Of a stretch of 64,000 nt of DNA, positions 23,480 to 33,955 are shown piece after piece (within the stretch, counting starts at the first letter, position 1; every line of letters starts with the position of its first letter). Made by a program: the position numbers and the translations under genes. The DNA is from Unio delphinus (lineage: Eukaryota; Mollusca; Bivalvia; Unionida; Unionidae). The notes below the pieces were generated by a model. The model did not search any database. It had not been told where the DNA came from and saw only the letters and a list, made by a program, of their open reading frames with translations. The stretch covers positions 2,170,001-2,234,000 of the forward strand of contig JAQISU010000163.1 of NCBI GenBank assembly GCA_029339505.1. Direction: 5' to 3'.

Positions 23480-25650
23480 TAACAAACTTGTGAAGTGCCA
23501 AATTTTCAGTCGATCTATTAATAAACCATTAGTTGAGGCCAGATAGCCATTAGTTAGATTTATGAGACACATTGTGCAAAGGAGAGGTATCAGTGTAGTA
23601 GGATATGGCCATTACACTAATTAGCCATATTTGTTCAGAGACAGTATAGACCAACAGTGACCTTGTAAAGGTTCATTTTATCATGAAAGATTCTGTTACT
23701 TAAAGCCAAAGCATGTCATATTGGCCATGACATAAGCGACTTTTGGAGGGAAGCAGGAGGAAATACATTTGATGCTGATTGGTCGTGGTTAAATAGGGTG
23801 TGTATTTTAAACAAGAAATCTATAGAACATAATATCTCACTTGCTAAATTAGAACTTAGTCTTAACATTTCTCTGCAAGAGAGAAGGAGTGGCAGGATTT
23901 TTTTGTAAAGACTCCGAATGTTATTTGAGAGAAATACATTCGAATGTTAAGTAGTAGACCACGGAAAAAATTGCCAAAAAAACATCGGTTGCGTGACACA
24001 CCAAAAACACAAGGTATTGTCTCAATTTCACATTTATTGTGATGTAATTAATATAATGTCTGCTTCGTTTACACTTTTACATGATTTTGTTTGATACATT
24101 TGTATAATAATGTGTTTTGTATTATGAATCAGAAGTATTTACATATTTACATGATTTCATTTGATACAGTTATTTAATAATGTGCTTTTGAATTGTAAAT
24201 TGGAATTCTTACCTTAATTCTTAGTTAAGAATGACGTAGTGTTAATTTATGTCGTAGAAACACTATGTTGAGTTATGGATAGGAAGTGTTATGTTAATTC
24301 TTGCATTTATCATATTGTTTGAATAATGATTGTGTTCTAAGAATTTAATGTATTACATTAGTTAATGATTTACAAGGATACATGTGATTTCACTGAATTT
24401 TGATTTCATAGATAATTTAGCGACAGTGTATATGATTCAACATCTTGCTTTATAAGACGTTAATGTATTAAGTCAAGGCAAAATGACTTAACAAATGGTT
24501 AAACTACATTTATTTGAGGACATGTGTAGTGAATTACTAGCTGTAAAATTGTTATCACTGATAGAAATATCTGATTGTTCGAACCAGGAATAACGGACAG
24601 TCTCAACTATAACCATTGTAATGAGAGACTTAGGGTGTTTTAATTTTCTTTTGGATTCAGGAAGAAAATAGCTTTTGGGAAGGCGTAAAGTACAGAATTA
24701 AAGACGTAAAAGTTTGGAAAAAAAGAATTGAGAGGTGTATACATGACAGTGGATAAGTCTGAGTTCAAGTGGGACATCCACGAGGGCAGATTATTTAGAG
24801 AGGAACAGACTTATAGGACAACATTAGATTGAGCAGAGAACGTAATTCAAGGATAACAGGTTATGAAAATCAAACAAAGCATTGATTTCGATTGTGACAC
24901 TCGATCCTATGATGATTTTTAATTATCAGTAATAGAACGGCTAATTTGTTTAATTCTATTTTAAATCTATTTGTAATTCGGTGAAAGTTTATTTCTAACC
25001 CGCGTGTATTCCTAATGAAAGGAAATTTCATGACTGTGTATGTATTTGATTAAATTGTTTATTTATCTTTACGGGGGCTCGGAGTTGTTTTGTTCAATAT
25101 ACCCGCTCAGGTTGCCATATCCATTCTCTTACTCGAACCAGGCAATTATACAGAGGGTGGTCATCTCTTAGATAACAAGTATCAGAGGGGAGTGGGTTAT
25201 AGTGTTATTATTATATATTGTGCAATACCCCTTGACAAAGTGGGACATAACACTTACCCTTTGACAAGTGGGGCTTATACAATATTATATGAGTAATGCT
25301 CATGACCTGCGAGAACCTGACAAAACTTATGCCAATGGACAGATGACGAACAGGCCATTCCATAAACTTTTGTGTCTATGGCCAAAAATAGCTAAAAATG
25401 ACTAAGCTATGGTAAGCTTCCAACCCATTCTAAATAGTACCCCACATTATATTTTGGAAAGTAATTACCATAAAAAGTTTTAATCAAGTACAAAATTACT
25501 TAATCTTAATTACTTTTAAACTTCTGATCATAACTTGTTCTATGCATGCAAACTTTTGTAATCTGAAATTGCATCAGTCAGTAGTGAATGAAAGTTTGAA
25601 TTTGTTTTCTAACAAAGATGGAACAGTCTAATGTAGTAAGGTGAAACGAT
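23480..25650. other. CpG-richer unique sequence of unknown nature
   Basis: This stretch lacks the arrays that fill its surroundings and has more CpG. An ATTGG (inverted CCAAT) is at 23778-23782. A 70-bp two-copy repeat (24068-24137, 24138-24207) shares 'tttacatgattt' and 'tttgatac'. Around 25072-25090 is a GGGGGCTCGGAG phrase. It might be an old LTR or internal TE DNA, or a promoter-proximal host sequence. I cannot decide between these, and no coding exon was identified. Confidence 0.35.
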
Positions 25651-26589
25651 CACGCAATTATGTCACCATTCAATTTCAGCTTCAAATTTAATTTTTTAAC
25701 AGTAGTCACTGCGGCAATAATTATCTTGCATGCTGTGTGTGTGTATGCATATATTATATATACCGGTATATATCATGAGAGTCTGCATTACATAATTACA
25801 CAACAGCACCTCATGTACAACAAACTGCTCCATCACCCAAAAATAGAATCCGTTGTACATGAAATGTTTACCATGTTTCATTGGAATCCATCGAAAACTG
25901 AGGGATTATGTATGGTCACAAGATTGTGCAATGGAAGGATAAAAGGATGGATGGATGGATGGACCCAAAAAAGTTACAAACAGTTACAGACAATGCAGCA
26001 TATTAAAAAGCACATACCCTGGGACAGGATGGCATTCCAAGGGTTGTTATCATTGGGGTGGACATGGGAGATAAGCACCCACTTCCCTTGGAAAACCCCC
26101 AATGGCTTGCCTCTGATAGAGCATGTGACAACCAAATCCAGCTCCAGGCCTTCACAATTGGCATGACTAAGCCTGGTAGAACCTATTTAAACAGACTGAA
26201 GAAAGGGATGACAGGCGAGTTTCTGGTGCCTCAAAACCAGATGCTTCAGGCAGATGGGAATCATTAACCTTGAGTGGTCACCCATCTTGGAGAAGGTAAA
26301 CTCTGACTTCAACTATTGCTGCCTTGTGACTATACCTTCTCATGGGAAAGACTAAGGGAATAAATCCTAACAGAAAATCTGGAGATTGAGTCCCTAAGGT
26401 GACTTGGCATTCTTGTCAGTGTCATTTTGGTAACTCCTGTGATGCAGCTGGTACCATGACATATCAGCTTGTCCTTTCCTTTACATTCATCAGCTGCATG
26501 GAGAGGGGGAATCAGTTTGATGGATAACAACTGATTCTCCATATCACCCTGCCTAGGCTTGCACCCTGGAGAGGAGGACAATCCAGCTT
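25651..26589 (+). pseudogene. Probable 5' portion of the 25.9-32.9 kb LINE, degraded
   Basis: From about 25940 the sequence has higher GC and the same decayed texture as the endonuclease part that follows. No clear ORF1 domain is seen. The open frame at 25660-26166 crosses from AT-rich flank into this part and is not a credible gene. A CATACCGGTATA-like palindromic phrase lies at about 25758-25772. The boundary with the LINE is uncertain. Confidence 0.35.
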
Positions 26590-27636
26590 TGCTTCACAGT
26601 GTCGAGTGCTGGGAAGCAGCAGTTTACCAGTTATAAGTCATTGCTCAATTGGCACAGAGTCAGATGCCAGGTGTTGCTTCTGATGGTGGTAGAGACAAAC
26701 AGGTCTCACTGAACAGCTACTGCCTGCCTAAAGCTGGGCAGCCCCCAGAAAATAAGGTTCTGACCCACCACAGTTCGGCTGCCTTACTGGGTGAGTATGG
26801 CTAAAGTTATGCGATTACCTGACAAAGCAGACTGCAACTATTGCACAAGAAACAACAAACAAAAATGAACAAGGAAACATCCAATACTCAAGCTAGATAG
26901 CTGGGAATATCCAAACAATTGCTGACTGGACACTCAGATGATCTCCAGGCAATCAGCGATATTCAAAAGATGAAAGTCATCAATGAAAAATTTACAAGGC
27001 TCCAGGTCAACAATGCTGCACTATAGGAGACATGGCTACCAGATTACGGGTCCCTCAGTGAAGAGAACTACATGTTCTTCTGGCAAGGAAAGAGCGCAAA
27101 TGAAGCCAGAGAGTTTGGTGTTGGATATCGCCATCAGGAACTCTCTGCTTGGGATGATAGAACAATGCCAACAAGGAAATGGAAGACTGTTATCTCTCTG
27201 CCTCCACATCACAACTATGCATGTCAACCTGTTGCATTTATACTCCCACACTAAGCACCAACAAAGATACCAAGGATGATTTCTATGATTAATTCAACTT
27301 GCTCATCAACAAAATTCCTAAGGAAGAGAACTTGATATTACTGGGAGACTTTAATGCTAGGGTGGGTGCTAATCATGGCTTTTGGCTGTCTTGTTAAGTT
27401 TGGCATTGGGAAGATGAATGAGAACAGGCAGCGACTCCTAGAGATGTGGTCGTACCATGACCTCAGCATCAGCAATTCATTCTTTCAGGCAAAACCACAG
27501 CATAAAGTGTCTTGGAGACATCCCCAGTCAAAACACTGTTTCCAACTGGACTTGACTGTTACGAGGCAGTCTGCCATGAAGGGTGTGCTTCTTACCCGTA
27601 CCTTCCATAGCACTGACTGTGACACTAACCACTAGT
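26590..27636 (+). pseudogene. LINE ORF2 pseudogene, part 1: APE-type endonuclease
   Basis: Translation in two alternating frames gives an EEP/APE endonuclease. Around 27027-27090 is 'ETWLPDYGSLSEENYMFFW'. At 27339-27368 'LLGDFNARVGA' is the GDFN catalytic block. At 27480-27635 the frame reads 'KPQHKVSWRHP', 'QLDLTVTR' and 'STDCDTNH', the C-terminal catalytic region. Frameshifts and stops show it is dead. The frame is interrupted at 27637 by the TA-flanked element and continues at 30239. The whole ORF resembles RTE-type or related APE LINEs. Confidence 0.85.
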
Positions 27637-27638
27637 TA
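27637..27638. other. TA target-site duplication, left
   Basis: Paired with TA at 30237-30238. Keeping one TA and deleting the element rejoins the LINE codons (CAC TAG TTA GTG TGC TGC). Confidence 0.8.
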
Positions 27639-27842
27639 CCGTATTTAATGTTATTATTCGTACACGAAAAAATAATTATTTTTTCAATGTGCGAAAAATT
27701 ATATGTCAAATAAATAATTATCATTTTGTAGTAATGACCGTGTACGAAAAATAAAGGGATCAAGACACTCGACAAAATAATGTACAAAACTAATTTACAA
27801 AATCGGTCCCATTCTGCTCAACGTTTTAAAAATATGTTGTTA

Positions 27843-27846
<4 letters not shown>

Positions 27847-27887
<41 letters not shown>
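27847..27887. repeat. GA dinucleotide microsatellite inside the TA-flanked element
   Basis: About 20 GA units. Confidence 0.96.
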
Positions 27888-27888
<1 letters not shown>

Positions 27889-28214
27889 AAAACGTGTACA
27901 TGTATTTAAAAAAAACATGTTTGTATTATAAACACAGCATGTATTTTCATGGATATGATTTTTGATCGAACGTTTGTCGAATGCACAAAACAAATACAAA
28001 CACATGATGTGGTCTTCGCGTCTTCCTTAATTGAGATATTATTTTTACTACCGGTAGATAAATAAACTCAAATGGCTTCTGAACTCATTTTCAAATACGC
28101 GCGTTTATTTGTTACACCGACTGACGTAATCAGTAGTTCGCATTAACGACGATGTCCAGCGGTTAATGAATAGAAGTATATATTGTAATGACAACTGAAC
28201 AAATATATAAATCA

Positions 28215-28445
28215 TTATATTTTCTCGCCGATACAAAAGACAAAGAAGGGCAATAAACCGAATGTGAATATATTCTCAGTTAACAAAACAGCTGCCCTTT
28301 TATTAGTAGGTTGAGCAACAGGCTTTCCACACATACCAGTAATTGGTGAACATTTTACTTCGGGATTCTTTTCTTTATCATTATTAGATGCCTCAGATAC
28401 ACATTTACGCGAAGATGCCATAAGTCGGGTTTGTTGTGGAAACAA
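28215..28445 (-). CDS. Unrecognised minus-strand open frame inside the TA-flanked element
   Basis: A 76-codon frame; a second in-frame ATG, at codon 9, starts 'MASSRKCVSEASNNDKEK', polar at first and hydrophobic near the end ('LLPFFVFCI'). It is not repeat-derived and lies in CpG-rich DNA. I recognise no family, and it is too short for a transposase. It might be an exon, a captured host fragment or chance. Confidence 0.2.
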   Translation of the reverse strand: MFPQQTRLMASSRKCVSEASNNDKEKNPEVKCSPITGMCGKPVAQPTNKRAAVLLTENIFTFGLLPFFVFCIGEKI

Positions 28446-28881
28446 ATATGTATGTTTATATTTTACGTACCAAATATACTCGACAGAAAATAAATTGGTA
28501 GTTTTGCGTATCTAAGTGATATACCGGTATCAGCATTTTTCTTACCCCGTTTGAAACGTGGTGCAAACAAAAACATAAAAATACAATAAAATCAGTAACC
28601 TACATGCATGATTATAAATGACAATTGTTATATTGCGTGAATCTTCAACGCACTTTAATACTTTGCTTGTGACTTTTGTAGTGATATGCTTCCTAAATCC
28701 CCAATATGACCACTGAATGTTGATTTTTTGTTGACAGGCGTAATAAGATCACCATTCCCACAAATGAAACTTACCCGGTATATAAGTCACATACCTGTAC
28801 CGTATATATAAGCATTACGGTAAATACCTTCATTACACTAAAAGAAGAAATGAAAAAAAAACATATTAGCGATTTTATTTA

Positions 28882-28896
28882 GCCCCCCCCCTCCCC
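28882..28896 (+). other. C-rich run
   Basis: Ten Cs, T, then CCCC. On the complementary strand it is a G-run; no further tracts are close enough for a clear quadruplex. Confidence 0.5.
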
Positions 28897-29766
28897 AATT
28901 AGAAAGACGTATGTTACTTAGTAAGCAGTGCTGTATGAATAGTTGAATTGAGGAAATAAGGTGGAATATAAGATTTGGGAAATAGTAATCACAATTATGA
29001 TAGCTTGAGACCAAGTTTGAACTGTAAACATAAATAAATACCCATTTTAGGCATTGCTAGTTATATAAAAAAATGACATTGTTTATGTGTCAATCAATTG
29101 CAAGGACATTCACTCTGAGTAGAGCAGGCAGCTTCTTTGAAGTATGTCAGAGAGGCTCGAGTCTAACCTTTAGAACAGAATATGAAACTGGGGAACTTTG
29201 GGGTCGTGGGAACAATGCAATCCACAGGGAGAAACGGCATGTCTTTTGAGAACTGCATGCATTTTCGACCCGAAAAATCAGCGAATACCGGTATATAGAG
29301 AAAACGATGCTGAAATATGCCACACATTAAATACTTACTGATGGTAGGTCACATCTGCGTGTTTTTGGATTTAATCTCACAACTTGGGTTTTTAAAAGAT
29401 TTATTTTTTTACATGACATACCTCATCGTATTACGGACGGCATTAACTAAATATATTCAATGACCATTTGAATTCATTGGAGATCTATCTGTATACATTG
29501 GAAGCATTAACACATAATCTGTTTGAAAACGTTTTTCGTTAGAACGTATTCGGAGTTCTTGGAATTATTGGACTTCAAAGATCATTTAGGAAACAGGAAT
29601 TTATTCGCCATGCTGTAAGTTAATTCAATTCTTTCACTCCTGCATTTTACGATTTAAAATATTTTCAGTTATGCAAAACTTGTTGATTTGCTACTTTTTG
29701 TTGCTTAGAATAAGACACTGGAGTCGCAAAATGGTAAAATGACAAAGTAAAAGATCATTGAGCAAA

Positions 29767-29773
<7 letters not shown>

Positions 29774-29825
<52 letters not shown>

Positions 29826-29860
29826 TGCGTGCGTGCGTGCGTGCGTGTGTGTGTGTGTCA
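29774..29860. repeat. GT/GCGT microsatellite inside the TA-flanked element
   Basis: Pure GT, a GCGT block, then GT again. The overlapping open frame beginning at 29758 is a by-product in its first third. Confidence 0.96.
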
Positions 29861-29864
29861 CTTA

Positions 29865-30090
29865 CCCCCGCCCAAATTCATGTTTGGTGACACACTCTTT
29901 TAAAATATCGCAACCAGTTGAAAATGAATTGACGACTTGTGCCTCAGTTAAGAACGTGCCCAAAGCCATTATTCATAACTTACTTTGCAAAACAATACCC
30001 TGGTCATTCGATGTAACTAAATCGAACTTTGGTATATTTTTTTTAAAATCCGTTTCAAAAGTAAATCTTCCCTTCACAGTATCGTAGATT
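29865..30090 (-). other. Possible exon-like stretch inside the TA-flanked element
   Basis: On the minus strand two short frames abut: one containing 'RFTFETDFKKNIPKFDLVTS', ending in a stop, then one starting 'MALGTFLTEAQVVNSF' that runs to a GGGTAAGT splice-donor-like site at about 29866. The plus strand is also open here. No family recognised. Confidence 0.2.
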
Positions 30091-30238
30091 GTATTATGTA
30101 CGAAAAGTAATAGGAAGACGAAAAATAAAATAAAAATTTGTGTACGAAAAATTATGATAGATTTAATTAATTATTATTTCTAATACTTGATGGTGTACGA
30201 AAAATTAAAGGGTACGAATAATAACATGAAATACGGTA

Positions 30239-30540
30239 GTGTGCTGCAAAATGAAGCTTTAGCCAAAGAAAGTACACAGCTCTAGGCAGGAGGGTAAACC
30301 ATGCATTGACATGAGTAAGATGTCATATCCAGACAAGGCTGAGGAATTCACTTATACCCTCTACAAGATGTCTGAATCAGAACCTCAGAACGGCAGTGCC
30401 AAAGAGAGATGGGATCCCATCAGAGAGACTGTGTACAGCACAGCCACACAGATCTTTGGTAAGAAGCAGTCAAACAACAATGACTGGTTTGAGGCTAACT
30501 CCACCACACTCACACCAGCCATAGAAGAGTGCTTACCTGG
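30239..30540 (+). pseudogene. LINE ORF2 pseudogene, part 2: endonuclease end and linker
   Basis: Continues directly from part 1 after removing the TA-flanked element ('LVCCKMKL', then 'KPCIDMSKM' and 'NDWFEANSTTLTPAIEE'). This is the linker between endonuclease and RT. It is cut at 30540 by a solo LTR and resumes at 31360. Confidence 0.82.
30537..30540. other. 4-bp target-site duplication, left copy (CTGG)
   Basis: The right copy at 31360-31363 is CCGG. The single C-to-T difference lies at a CpG, consistent with methyl-CpG decay. Confidence 0.65.
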
Positions 30541-30897
30541 TGCTAGGTATATTTGATTTAAGTCATTTATTTTTGTTTTAATTGTTTGTTTGTCAGATTC
30601 AAATTTGACATTTTAAGTTTAAGATTCATTCACTGGGAGATATTTTTTTAAAAAGTGGGATGACCTGTACTTTACAAATAAAAACCAGATGTTGACCTAA
30701 TTTCTGATCTAGCTTCAGAGTTGTAAACAAGCTTTTAAAATGATTGGTTGATTCCAAGGACATTATGGAGCTTTGTTGTAAACATCTTTCTATTTTTAGT
30801 TGGGTCATACAGTGTGCACGAGATTTTTTTGAACGTAAATTTGTTCTAAAGATTCTAGAAGATCATGTGACCCCTTCCTTGTTTACGTAAAAACAGG

Positions 30898-30906
30898 TAT
30901 ATAAAT
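30898..30906 (+). promoter_or_regulatory. TATA box of the solo LTR
   Basis: TATATAAAT about 360 bp into the LTR, upstream of the AATAAA at 31284. Confidence 0.6.
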
Positions 30907-31283
30907 TATGTTTTGGAGCGAACTATTTAGTAGAAGTTGGGCTGTTAGAATATTAAGTTGTATTATTTTGAGTTATTTTAAATATACCTTGTACTGGAAA
31001 TTATTTCAATTCGTTTGGATCAAGAGGATTTATTTTGTTATTTATCTGGAAAACAATTGTGCTCATTTAATTTCATAAGACCAGAACTGACTTCATCACG
31101 TGACATCGTCTTCCATCTTGGATGCTTCACTAAGATTCGAACTGGGAATTATTAGGTCATTTTATTACCAGGACTTTTGCAATTTCACTAGTGGATTATA
31201 TTTTGAATTATTTTTGGATTAATTTTGGAATTGATTCTTAAAACCGTAAGTTTATTTTTCTTTTCTGGAAAATATTTGTGCTC

Positions 31284-31289
31284 AATAAA
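31284..31289 (+). promoter_or_regulatory. Polyadenylation signal of the solo LTR
   Basis: AATAAA 70 bp before the LTR end. Confidence 0.6.
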
Positions 31290-31359
31290 TTGTTTATTAA
31301 GTTTTTACAAGCTTGTTATTTTCACTCTTTCTATGTTACTGTTTATTCGAGCCTAAGCA

Positions 31360-32903
31360 CCGGAATACAAACAATGCCCCTGCCAGAGGACTCTATTGGC
31401 ATACAGGTCTACCAGAAATAATTTTGCAAAGGTTAGCATGGCAGTGTACCAATAAATACTGGATTCGCTCTGTCAGAGCATCCAGTCAGCAGCAGATATC
31501 AGAAACATCAGAGTATGTATGAAGTCTGCCACAGGCAATACCAACCATGACAAGTTCAAGTAGATGGTGCATTGGGTGAGTACTACTCTGACCTGTACTT
31601 CAGAGAGAACCACATGATCAATGATACCCTCAATGCCATTGAAAACCTCCCACTTATGGTCACATCATCATGGGTAAAGTCACTGCACATCCTGAAAAGA
31701 CTGCCGACGCTTGCTGAAAGAGTGTTTCCAGAGTCACAATACGGGTTCCATGCAGATAGGTCCACAATCAACATGATCTTCTCCATCAGGCAACTGCAGG
31801 AGAAATGCAGAGAACAACACAAACCCTTCTTCTTGGCTTTAATAGAAAGTGTCTGGTCTGGTCAGCAGAGATGGACTCTTCACAATCATGGTGAAGATTG
31901 GATGCCCTCCACACCTGCTAAGCGTGTTCCAGTCCTACTACGATGACATGAAAGTTACAGTGCAGTATGATGACTCAGCATCCAACTTCATCAACATCCA
32001 AGGTGGATTGAAACAGAGTTGCATCCCAGCCCCCACGTTTATTGGCATCTTCTTTGCTGTCCTGCTCAAGCATGCCTTGGGACATCTACAGAAGGGATCT
32101 ACCTGCACACGTGATCACACATGAAACTGTTCAACCTGGCATGACTAAAGACAAAGAGCAAAGTACATGAAGCATCCGTCAGGGACATGCTCTTTGCAGA
32201 GGATGCTGCCCTGAGTTACAGCACCTAATGGACTACTTTGGTAAAACATGCAGTGAGTTTGGGCTGAAGAAAACAAATGTGATGGCTCAGAGCACAGACA
32301 TCCCCAAGCATTATCATCAACAACTATGAACTTAAGATAGTCAGTCAGTTCATGTACCTCAGCTCTATCATTGCCAACAACTTATCACTTGATGCTGATC
32401 TAAAAAAGCAGATTGGAAAGGCATCAACAACTCTCTCCCGGTTGTCACAAAGAATGTGGAACAACAATATGCTGACCCTGAATATTAAAATCTCTGTGTA
32501 CCGTGCCTGTGTGCTAAGCAATCTCCTGTATGCCAGTGAAACCTGGACTCTGTATACCTCACAAGAGAAAACAATGAGCACCTTTCACATGTGATGTCTC
32601 CAACACATACTCGGGATCACTTGGAGTGATTGAGTAACAAGCAATGAGATGCTTGAACATGCTAAGGTTCCCAGAATGGTCACACTCCTCTGCAAACATC
32701 ACATCAGATGGCTGGGCCATGTATGTCGGATGGATCATGGACGGATCCTCAAAGACCTTCTTTATTTGGAACTTGCCTCTGCCAAAAGGTCAATTGGATG
32801 GCCACATCTCCACTTTAAGGATGCTTGCAAGCATGACATGAAAGCCATTGACATCAATGTCAACACCTGGGAAGAGTTTGCTCTCAACAGGTCCAGCTGG
32901 TGA
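31360..32903 (+). pseudogene. LINE ORF2 pseudogene, part 3: RT palm/thumb and C-terminal domain, with internal deletion
   Basis: It resumes the linker ('EYKQCPCQRTLLAYRSTR') and reads in shifting frames. Around 31630-31690 the linker joins directly to 'LPTLAERVFPESQYGFHADR', so about 100 codons of the RT fingers are missing. RT motifs seen are 'TFIGIFFAVLLKHALG' (about 32035-32085) and 'MLFAEDAAL' (about 32189-32215). There the catalytic A-D-D signature reads A-E-D, a lost metal-binding aspartate. The C-terminal region has 'LLYASETW' and 'HIRWLGHVCRMDHGRI'. Many stops. It ends at the edge of a 41-bp array with no visible 3' UTR or tail. Confidence 0.88.
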
Positions 32904-32909
32904 CACACT

Positions 32910-33205
32910 CTGACAAATGTAATTTACCTAGGATAGGATGTATTAACCTGCTGACAAATGTAATTTACCTTGGTTAAGATGTATTAACCTGCTGACAAAT
33001 GTAATTTACCTTGGTTAAGATGTATTAACCTGCTGAAAAATGTAATTTACATAGGTTAAGATGTATTAACCTGCTGACAAATGTAATTTACATAGGTTAA
33101 GATGTATTAACCTGCTGACAAATGTAATTTACCTAGGATAGGATAAAATAACCTGCTGACAACTGTACTTTTCCTAGGATAGGATGAATTGACCTGCTGA
33201 CAAAT
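32910..33205. repeat. 41-bp minisatellite, copy A, about 7 units
   Basis: GACAAATGTAATTTACC with TTGGTTAAGATGTATTAACC. The first unit abuts the LINE end. The same unit builds the larger array at 37290-38080. Confidence 0.95.
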
Positions 33206-33430
33206 ATAATGTGATGTCCCAGGTACATATAACATAATGACTGAGTTTCTGTTAACAAACACAAATATATAATAAAACGTCTGATAAACCACAAATAAAA
33301 ATGTATAAAGAAATCACACCCTATTTAATGAATTGAATGCATGATTAAAAAGAACCTACTCCAAAAATTCATCTGTCTTGTTACTCATTGTTCCCACTAT
33401 AAAAACGAAATCATATGGACAACATTACGA
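33206..33430. repeat. Spacer of duplicated segment, copy A left part
   Basis: Shares scattered phrases (gatgtcc..gtacatataacat, aaccacaaat..aatg, aatgcatgatt) in the same order with 38085-38250, following the same 41-bp array. Confidence 0.55.
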
Positions 33431-33712
33431 CGTGAAATGAATTGGCCATTGAAATTAGACACAAAGACACAGTGATCTCTTTCAATAGATAGTGCTCTTA
33501 AAACACACCTTTTTTGACTGCAAGAACAAACTTAAAGATCTGTAAATGTTTTCTACCTTAAATTCTTTTATCATTTTTTTGTTTATCAAATTCATCGTGT
33601 TTTTTTGTTGGTCTGTTTTTGTTGTTCTTGCAAGATTAGGCGCTATATAAAGTCCTCATTATTATTATTATGATTATTGTCATTTATATTATTATTATTA
33701 TTATTTAATAAC
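33431..33712 (+). mobile_element. 3' end of an L2/CR1-like LINE, 5' truncated, (ATT)n tail
   Basis: A frame at about 33492-33520 reads 'SALKTHLFL', matching the end of ORF2 in this LINE type. It is followed by a UTR ending 'aggcgctatataaag' and an ATT-rich tail (33655-33708). The corresponding place in the paralogous segment (about 38250-38375) lacks it, so it inserted in one copy only. Edges are approximate. Confidence 0.6.
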
Positions 33713-33955
33713 AATACAGATTTTCTTGTAAACTTGTATACCGGTATTATAAAAGTTCATTGAATCACAAATTACACATGACTGACAATTAATAATAAGT
33801 ATACATGTATCCAGTTACATACTTGTGTACTAATGAATAAGTTTGTCTGGTACACACTATCATACTAATTAATAGGTTTGTCCATGTAAACTATTGTGCT
33901 AATTAATAAAGTTTGTCCAGATACACACTAGTGTACTAATTAACTGAAATAGGAC
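33713..33955. repeat. Duplicated segment, copy A right part with short 'gtactaattaat' array
   Basis: Matches 38375-38520 closely (atcacaa..tcacacatgactg, gacaattaataataagtat). It ends in 3-4 units of about 40-45 bp containing 'tgtactaattaat', which corresponds to the expanded 35-bp array of copy B. An ATACCGGTATT palindrome is near 33740. Confidence 0.75.

Larger units (their letters stand above)
27639..30236. mobile_element. 2,598-bp TA-flanked DNA transposon with inverted termini, inserted in LINE
   Basis: The left end CCGTATTTAATGTTATTATT and the inverted right end CCGTATTTCATGTTATTATT match for about 25 bp with one mismatch and continue into GTAC. The element is flanked by TA, as in Tc1/mariner/pogo-like elements. 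Subterminal GTACGAAAAAT-type motifs are repeated inside both ends (around 27660, 27689, 27740; 30098, 30118, 30142, 30194). It has clearly more CpG than the LINE it interrupts, suggesting a younger insertion. No transposase could be recognised, so it is likely non-autonomous or carries unfamiliar content. It contains GA and GT microsatellites. Confidence 0.85.
30541..31359 (+). mobile_element. Solo LTR, 819 bp, of a Ty3/Gypsy-like retrotransposon
   Basis: It begins TGCTAGG and ends CCTAAGCA, imperfect inverted TG...CA ends. It is flanked by a 4-bp duplication (CTGG/CCGG). A TATA box (TATATAAAT) is at 30898-30906 and a polyadenylation signal (AATAAA) at 31284-31289, giving an expected U3-R-U5 order on the plus strand. 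Deleting it with one duplication copy restores the LINE frame (GAG TGC TTA CCG GAA TAC AAA). No internal retroviral genes exist, so it is the product of LTR-LTR recombination. A short internal phrase (TTGTGCTCA with flanks) is repeated near 31055 and 31276. The superfamily is inferred. Confidence 0.8.

Noticed and set aside
25072..25100. GGGGGCTCGG phrase as a retroviral-type primer binding site downstream of an LTR
   Set aside because: No matching LTR ends, duplication or gag/pol sequence could be found around it.
29758..30087. 109-codon frame starting in Cys-Val repeats
   Set aside because: The first third is the GT microsatellite; the remainder is open on both strands and has no recognised domain.
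32644..32903. Two overlapping frames taken as separate small genes
   Set aside because: They are frame-shifted pieces of the LINE C-terminal domain.
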